In this document: in pieces, positions 57,828-64,000 of the stretch | How positions within the stretch are numbered: the stretch's first letter is position 1 | Layout of the letters: the number at the start of each line of letters is the position of its first letter | Assembly: GCF_047238125.1 (NCBI RefSeq) | Contig: NZ_JBDFMH010000001.1 | Location: 372,001 to 436,000 of the forward strand | Direction: 5' to 3' | DNA from: JBDFMH01 sp047238125 | GTDB taxonomy: Bacteria; Pseudomonadota; Alphaproteobacteria; Sphingomonadales; Sphingomonadaceae | DNA length: 64,000 nucleotides | Translations under genes and position numbers: made by a program | Notes under the pieces: model-generated | What the model saw: only the letters and a program-made list of their open reading frames with translations | The model's database searches: none | What the model was told of the DNA's origin: nothing

Positions 57828-58250
57828 ATGCGCCATCGTGTAGGCGGTCGTAAGCTTCAGCGGACCTCGACCCACCGCCTTGCCCTGTTCCGCAACCAGT
57901 CGGCTGCGCTCATCAAGCATGAGCAGATCCTGACGACGGTCGCCAAGGCCAAGGAGCTGCGTCCCTATGTCGAAAAGCTGGTGACGCTGGCGAAGAAGGG
58001 CGGCCTCGCCAATCGCCGCCTGGCCCATTCGCGGCTGCTGGACGATACCCAGCTGGTGAAGCTGTTCGATGTGATCGCGTCGCGCTACGCGGATCGCAAC
58101 GGCGGTTACACCCGCATCATCAAGGCGGGCATCCGCGCTTCGGACGCTGCGCCGATGGCGATCATCGAGTTCGTCGATCGCGACGTCTCCGCCAAGGGCC
58201 AGGACTCGGGCCCGGTGCAGAATGATGACGATCTGGACGAAGCCGCCTGA
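57828..58250 (+). CDS. rplQ: 50S ribosomal protein L17
   Basis: 140-residue L17 near the peptide exit tunnel. MRHRVGGRKLQRTSTHRLAL is the family start, and IIKAGIRASDAAPMAIIEFV a conserved C-terminal segment. An acidic tail (QNDDDLDEAA) extends it beyond the E. coli length, as in other alphaproteobacteria. It is the last gene of the operon. Confidence 0.98.
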   Translation: MRHRVGGRKLQRTSTHRLALFRNQSAALIKHEQILTTVAKAKELRPYVEKLVTLAKKGGLANRRLAHSRLLDDTQLVKLFDVIASRYADRNGGYTRIIKAGIRASDAAPMAIIEFVDRDVSAKGQDSGPVQNDDDLDEAA

Positions 58251-58283
58251 TCGGGCGTTTCGCTTCATCGAAAGGTTGCGGGC

Positions 58284-58319
58284 AAGGCCGGGGACGCTAG
58301 TCTCCGGCCTTTCCTTTTT
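58284..58319 (+). terminator. Intrinsic terminator after rplQ
   Basis: An 11-bp stem, AAGGCCGGGGA with TCTCCGGCCTT, with one G-U pair and a 6-base loop, followed by TCCTTTTT. It ends the rpsM-rpsK-rpoA-rplQ operon. Confidence 0.9.
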
Positions 58320-58334
58320 GCCTGAAGGATTTCG

Positions 58335-60482
<2,148 letters not shown>

Positions 60483-60492
60483 CCTACTCACG

Positions 60493-60568
60493 TTTGCGCC
60501 AAGCTTGTCGAAGTGCCGGTCCTCTCTCTGCGCGAGAAGGACGGGGCTTCGACATGGTGAGCGCCAAC
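60493..60568. repeat. Dispersed palindromic repeat (family 2)
   Basis: A long imperfect inverted repeat. The left arm contains GCGCCAAGCTTGTCGAAGTG and the right arm contains GGGGCTTCGACATGGTGAGC, with GGTCCT and AGGAC meeting near the centre. It lies between the convergent prolyl oligopeptidase and receptor-like genes and could terminate both. Repeats of this type are widespread in sphingomonad intergenic regions. Confidence 0.8.
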
Positions 60569-60591
60569 GGAGAAGGTAAGATCAGCTCCGC

Positions 60592-61638
60592 TCACGCCGC
60601 CTTGCGCGTTGTCGCCAACTGGGCACCGATTTCCTGCTCGGTCGGCATGCGCTGCTCGATCAGGCAGGCCAGCCCCAGCCCATCGAAGCCATGATAGGGC
60701 AGCGCACGCGCGTGGGCGGCGATCGCGTCGGGCCGGGTTTCCAGCCCGCGTGCGCCCTTGCCGATGGTCGCCAGCGTGCCGAACGGCGCGCCCCATGACG
60801 ATGCGACGATGCGACCCATCTGATCGACGATGCTCACCCGGCTGCGGCCCTTGTCCGCCTCGCCGAACAGGTTGCGGTCCGAGATCTGGGCGGTGATGTG
60901 AGTCTCCCAGTCGAACTCGACATACATAACGCCCGCCGTGGTGCCGTCCGGCCCGCGGATCGCGCTGACCAGCACCAGCACGGCGCGGTCGTCCGACCAG
61001 GGGTTCAACCAGACCTCGTCGGTGAACCAGTCGCCTGCGTCGCGGCTGGCCATTGCGGTGGTGAATTGCGGCTGGCCGATCATGTTCGTCGAACAGACCC
61101 GCGCATGATCATTGGCGGACATCGCGACCCGGCCATCGGCGGCGGCGGCGAAGACGTTCAGATAATATGGCGAAAAGCGGCTCAGCGTGCGCATCCGCGC
61201 GGCGCCCGCCGCCAGCGCTTCGGGCGTCTGCGTGATCACGCCTGCGATCACCGCCGGATCGGTCGCCAGCATGCGCAGGTCGATGCTGCGCGCGAACAGA
61301 TTGCGGCTGACCGTCTGGATCACGGTCTGCGCAAGCTCGACGAGCCGCGCGCCTTCGATCTCGGCCACCATCTCGTCGGCGATGCGCGCGCCCAGCGCCA
61401 GCCGGTCGAGCACATCGGCCCGGAACTTGACGGACGAGGTTCGCGCGAGCCCGGCCAGCGCCTTCACTTCCTGCGCCACCACTGCGAAGCCGCGCCCGGC
61501 CTCGCCGGATCGAGCGGCTTCAATTGTGGCGTTCAGCGCCAGCAGGTTGGTGCGCCCAGCGATGCGCTCGTTCTCGCCAGCGTAATGCTGGACTTCATCA
61601 CGCAGGCTGGACAGCAGGGACCGGATACGACGCGGCAT
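60592..61638 (-). CDS. Soluble receptor-like protein: partial MCP tip plus C-terminal sensor domain
   Basis: 348-residue protein without membrane helices. Residues about 10-75 carry only the tip of a methyl-accepting signalling domain (NERIAGRTNLLALNATIEAA, GFAVVAQEVKALAGLART). About 250 residues follow that resemble a Cache-type sensor (PYYLNVFAAAADGRVAMSAN and RVSIVDQMGRIVASSWGAPF). The order is the reverse of a normal chemoreceptor, and most of the coiled coil is missing. It may be a soluble sensor or a rearranged remnant. ATG at 61638. Confidence 0.75.
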   Translation of the reverse strand: MPRRIRSLLSSLRDEVQHYAGENERIAGRTNLLALNATIEAARSGEAGRGFAVVAQEVKALAGLARTSSVKFRADVLDRLALGARIADEMVAEIEGARLVELAQTVIQTVSRNLFARSIDLRMLATDPAVIAGVITQTPEALAAGAARMRTLSRFSPYYLNVFAAAADGRVAMSANDHARVCSTNMIGQPQFTTAMASRDAGDWFTDEVWLNPWSDDRAVLVLVSAIRGPDGTTAGVMYVEFDWETHITAQISDRNLFGEADKGRSRVSIVDQMGRIVASSWGAPFGTLATIGKGARGLETRPDAIAAHARALPYHGFDGLGLACLIEQRMPTEQEIGAQLATTRKAA

Positions 61639-61784
61639 GGAAACACTCCGTGGATCAAGCAGTTGTATCGGCCACGTGGTAAACAAAGCCTTAGTCATTC
61701 GACGCGCAGTTCAGCGCGCGGTCAGCCGCTGGTAGTAAGGTCAGGCCAACCAATTCGACTGCGGCTGTGCCGCGAGGAGGACGC

Positions 61785-62261
61785 ATGAGGATGACGATGA
61801 TGCCGGCGGCGCTCGCCGCTTTGCTGCTCGCGACTGCCCCGGCGGCGTCGCAAAACCCAGGGGATGGGTCGCTCGGCCGCAGCGTGGCGCGGGCGCAGGA
61901 TGCGCTGGAACGCGAAATGGCCGCGATGGCGATCACCGCTGGGCGGATCGCCGACGATGTCGGTCGCAAGATGGATCGTGAGATCGCAGGCTATCGCGGC
62001 GCGCGCACTGACGATCGGGGCGGCAGCCTGCCGCGCCCCGGCCGGGGCGACGAGGAGGATGCAGCCGCCGAGCGCTGCGCAGTGGCCGCCGAGGGGCTGG
62101 CACAGGGCGCGCGGGCGGACGTCACCTCGGTCGAGCCGGACGGGAGCGGCTGGCGCGTCGGCGGCGTGGTCGAACCGTCGCAGGATCGCGGCGCACGCGG
62201 CTTCATCTGCGGCACGCGGCTCGGCGAGGTCCAATATGTGCGGCTGAGCGACGAAGGCTGA
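61785..62261 (+). CDS. Hypothetical secreted protein upstream of guaA
   Basis: 158-residue protein, not recognised. The signal peptide (MRMTMMPAALAALLLATAPA) is cleaved near residue 22. The mature part has a helical segment (RSVARAQDALEREMAAMAIT) and two cysteines (AAERCAVA and GFICGTRL). AGGAGG lies just before the ATG at 61785, a strong site. It ends 57 bases before guaA. Confidence 0.7.
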   Translation: MRMTMMPAALAALLLATAPAASQNPGDGSLGRSVARAQDALEREMAAMAITAGRIADDVGRKMDREIAGYRGARTDDRGGSLPRPGRGDEEDAAAERCAVAAEGLAQGARADVTSVEPDGSGWRVGGVVEPSQDRGARGFICGTRLGEVQYVRLSDEG

Positions 62262-62318
62262 TCGATGATCGGCGGGCGCGGTGGACAGTCGCCGCCCGCC
62301 CGCCTATCGGCTGCGCGC

Positions 62319-63878
62319 ATGACCCAGCCCAGCGATTGCATCCTGATCGTCGATTTCGGGAGCCAGGTGACCCAGCTGATCGCGCGCCGCGTACGCGAAG
62401 CCGGCGTCTATAGCGAGATCGCCCCGTTCAACGCCGCCGATGCCGCCTTCGATCGGCTGCGGCCGAAAGGCATCATCCTCTCTGGCGGCCCGGCTTCGGT
62501 GGTGGAGGAAGGCAGCCCGCGCGCGCCGCAGCGCTTCTTCGAGGCCGGTATCCCGATCCTCGGCATCTGCTATGGCCAGCAGACGATGTGCCAGCAGCTC
62601 GGCGGCCAGGTCGTCGATGGGCATGGCGAAGGCGAGTTCGGCCGCGCCTTCGTCGAGGTGACCGGGCGTTCGGCCCTGTTCGACGGGCTCTGGCAGGAAG
62701 GCGAGCGCCACCAGGTCTGGATGAGCCACGGCGACCGTGTCGATCGGCTGCCCGCCGGTTTCGCCCCCGTCGCCGTCTCCGATGGCGCGCCCTATGCCGT
62801 CACCTCCGATGAGGCACGGCGCTTCTACGGCGTGCAGTTCCATCCCGAAGTCGTCCACACGCCTGATGGCGGCCGGCTGATCGCCAATTTCGCGCGCCAT
62901 GTCTGCGGGCTGACCGGCGACTGGACGATGGCCGAATTCCGCGCCGCCAAGATCGCCGACATCCGCGCGCAGGTCGGCAAGGGCCGCGTGATCTGCGGTC
63001 TGTCCGGCGGCGTCGATTCGGCGGTGGCGGCGGTGCTGATCCACGAGGCGATCGGCGATCAGCTGACCTGCGTCTTCGTCGATCACGGCCTGATGCGCGC
63101 CGGCGAGGCCGATCAGGTGGTGGGCCTGTTCCGCGAGCATTACGGCATCCCGCTCGTCCATGTGAATGCGGAGACGCTGTTCCTGTCGGGGCTGAAGGGC
63201 GTCACCGATCCCGAGGCCAAGCGCAAGTTCATCGGCAAGACCTTCATCGAGGTGTTCGAGGCCGAGGCCCGCAAGATCGGCGGCGCGGAATTCCTCGCGC
63301 AGGGCACGCTCTATCCGGACGTGATCGAAAGCGTCAGCTTCACCGGTGGCCCGTCCGTCACGATCAAGAGCCACCATAATGTCGGCGGCCTACCCGAGCG
63401 GATGAACATGAAGCTCGTCGAGCCGCTGCGCGAGCTGTTCAAGGACGAGGTCCGCGCGCTCGGCCGCGAACTGGGCCTGCCGGACGTGTTCGTCGGCCGC
63501 CACCCGTTCCCCGGCCCCGGCCTCGCGATCCGCATCCCCGGCGAGGTGACCAAGGAACGTTGCGATATCCTGCGCAAGGCCGATGCCGTCTATCTCGACG
63601 AGATCCGCCGCGCCGGGCTCTACGATGCGATCTGGCAGGCGTTCGCGGTGCTGCTCCCGGTCCGCACCGTCGGCGTGATGGGCGATTTCCGCACCTATGA
63701 TTCGGTCTGCGCACTGCGCGCCGTCACTTCGACCGACGGCATGACCGCCGACGTGTTCCCGTTCGACGCCAGCTTTCTGTCCCGCGTCGCTACCCGCATC
63801 GTCAACGAGGTCCAGGGCATCAACCGCGTGACCTACGACTATACCTCGAAACCCCCCGGCACGATCGAGTGGGAATAG
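62319..63878 (+). CDS. guaA: GMP synthase (glutamine-hydrolysing)
   Basis: 519-residue enzyme that aminates XMP to GMP. The glutamine amidotransferase domain has the nucleophile Cys in ILGICYGQQTM and the His-Glu pair in GVQFHPEVVHT. The ATP pyrophosphatase domain has the PP-loop GLSGGVDSAVAA, and the C-terminal dimerisation domain includes RHPFPGPGLAIRIPGEVT and DYTSKPPGTIEWE. The start at 62319 (MTQPSDCILIVDFGSQVTQL) fits the family; an earlier in-frame ATG at 62265 would only add unconserved residues. Confidence 0.97.
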   Translation: MTQPSDCILIVDFGSQVTQLIARRVREAGVYSEIAPFNAADAAFDRLRPKGIILSGGPASVVEEGSPRAPQRFFEAGIPILGICYGQQTMCQQLGGQVVDGHGEGEFGRAFVEVTGRSALFDGLWQEGERHQVWMSHGDRVDRLPAGFAPVAVSDGAPYAVTSDEARRFYGVQFHPEVVHTPDGGRLIANFARHVCGLTGDWTMAEFRAAKIADIRAQVGKGRVICGLSGGVDSAVAAVLIHEAIGDQLTCVFVDHGLMRAGEADQVVGLFREHYGIPLVHVNAETLFLSGLKGVTDPEAKRKFIGKTFIEVFEAEARKIGGAEFLAQGTLYPDVIESVSFTGGPSVTIKSHHNVGGLPERMNMKLVEPLRELFKDEVRALGRELGLPDVFVGRHPFPGPGLAIRIPGEVTKERCDILRKADAVYLDEIRRAGLYDAIWQAFAVLLPVRTVGVMGDFRTYDSVCALRAVTSTDGMTADVFPFDASFLSRVATRIVNEVQGINRVTYDYTSKPPGTIEWE

Positions 63879-64000
63879 GCTCCGGAATGGGTTGGCAGGT
63901 CGAGGGAAGCGTGAGCTACGGGTGTCATACGCTGTCCGCTTTCGCCCAATTGCGGACCTTAGGGTTCAGCAAGGTAAGCGCGTTCGCCCTCCCGCTGCAA
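63879..64000. other. Right edge after guaA
   Basis: The last 122 bases carry no gene I can support. They may be the start of the next intergenic region or the end of a gene beyond the window. Confidence 0.4.

Overview
The window is about 64 kb of high-GC alphaproteobacterial chromosome, most likely from a sphingomonad (Sphingomonas or a close relative). The evidence is the GC-rich codon use, Tad/Flp pilus genes in the order cpaA-cpaB-cpaC-cpaD, dispersed palindromic repeats of the kind common in sphingomonads, a DUF2171 protein, a class I fumarase, and the overall similarity of the proteins. I see no rRNA, tRNA, CRISPR array or complete insertion sequence, and the assignment comes from reading alone. 

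Layout. 1-3.5 kb: the left end of a Tad pilus operon on the minus strand, cut by the window edge. 3.5-9 kb: a lipase-like hydrolase coupled to an FAD oxidoreductase, class I fumarase, a membrane protein and a glutathione transferase. 9-12.8 kb: class Ia ribonucleotide reductase nrdA and nrdB with small genes between them. 12.9-14.1 kb: an accessory patch where a GIY-YIG nuclease gene is tightly bracketed by two 140-bp inverted-repeat elements, followed by a terminase-like HTH protein. 14-18.7 kb: a class C beta-lactamase-like hydrolase, a metallo-beta-lactamase-fold hydrolase, an MFS permease and arylamine N-acetyltransferase. 18.7-26.1 kb: the most unusual region. It holds a subtilisin-like peptidase with a Cys/Gly-rich tail, two small unknown proteins, a YcaO-TfuA fusion whose 5' end is not intact by normal start-codon rules, a SARP/BTAD-TPR regulator and a secreted unknown. 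It looks like a peptide-modification (YcaO/TfuA) locus. 26.1-33.6 kb: ftsH, tilS, a CpoB-like periplasmic protein, a RodZ-like protein and ptsP, all on the minus strand. 

33.6-43.6 kb: a membrane chemoreceptor-like protein, nitronate monooxygenase, outer-membrane phospholipase A, an L,D-transpeptidase, tryptophan dioxygenase (kynA), two convergent alpha/beta hydrolases, the DUF969-DUF979 membrane pair and an OmpA-like protein. 43.7-51.3 kb: a TIR-transmembrane protein, a PilZ protein, a lipoprotein, two more L,D-transpeptidase-type proteins, and a tightly overlapping chain of BASS transporter, M24 peptidase and LacI regulator. 51.4-55.4 kb: PhoD phosphatase, a lipoprotein and gamma-glutamyltransferase. 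55.7-58.3 kb: the end of the ribosomal protein operon, rpsM-rpsK-rpoA-rplQ, closed by an intrinsic terminator. 58.3-64 kb: prolyl oligopeptidase, a truncated receptor-like protein, a secreted unknown and guaA.

Most of the window is housekeeping sequence. The two places most likely to hold something undescribed are the YcaO-TfuA/subtilase locus (about 18.9-25.3 kb) and the repeat-bracketed GIY-YIG unit (12895-13488).
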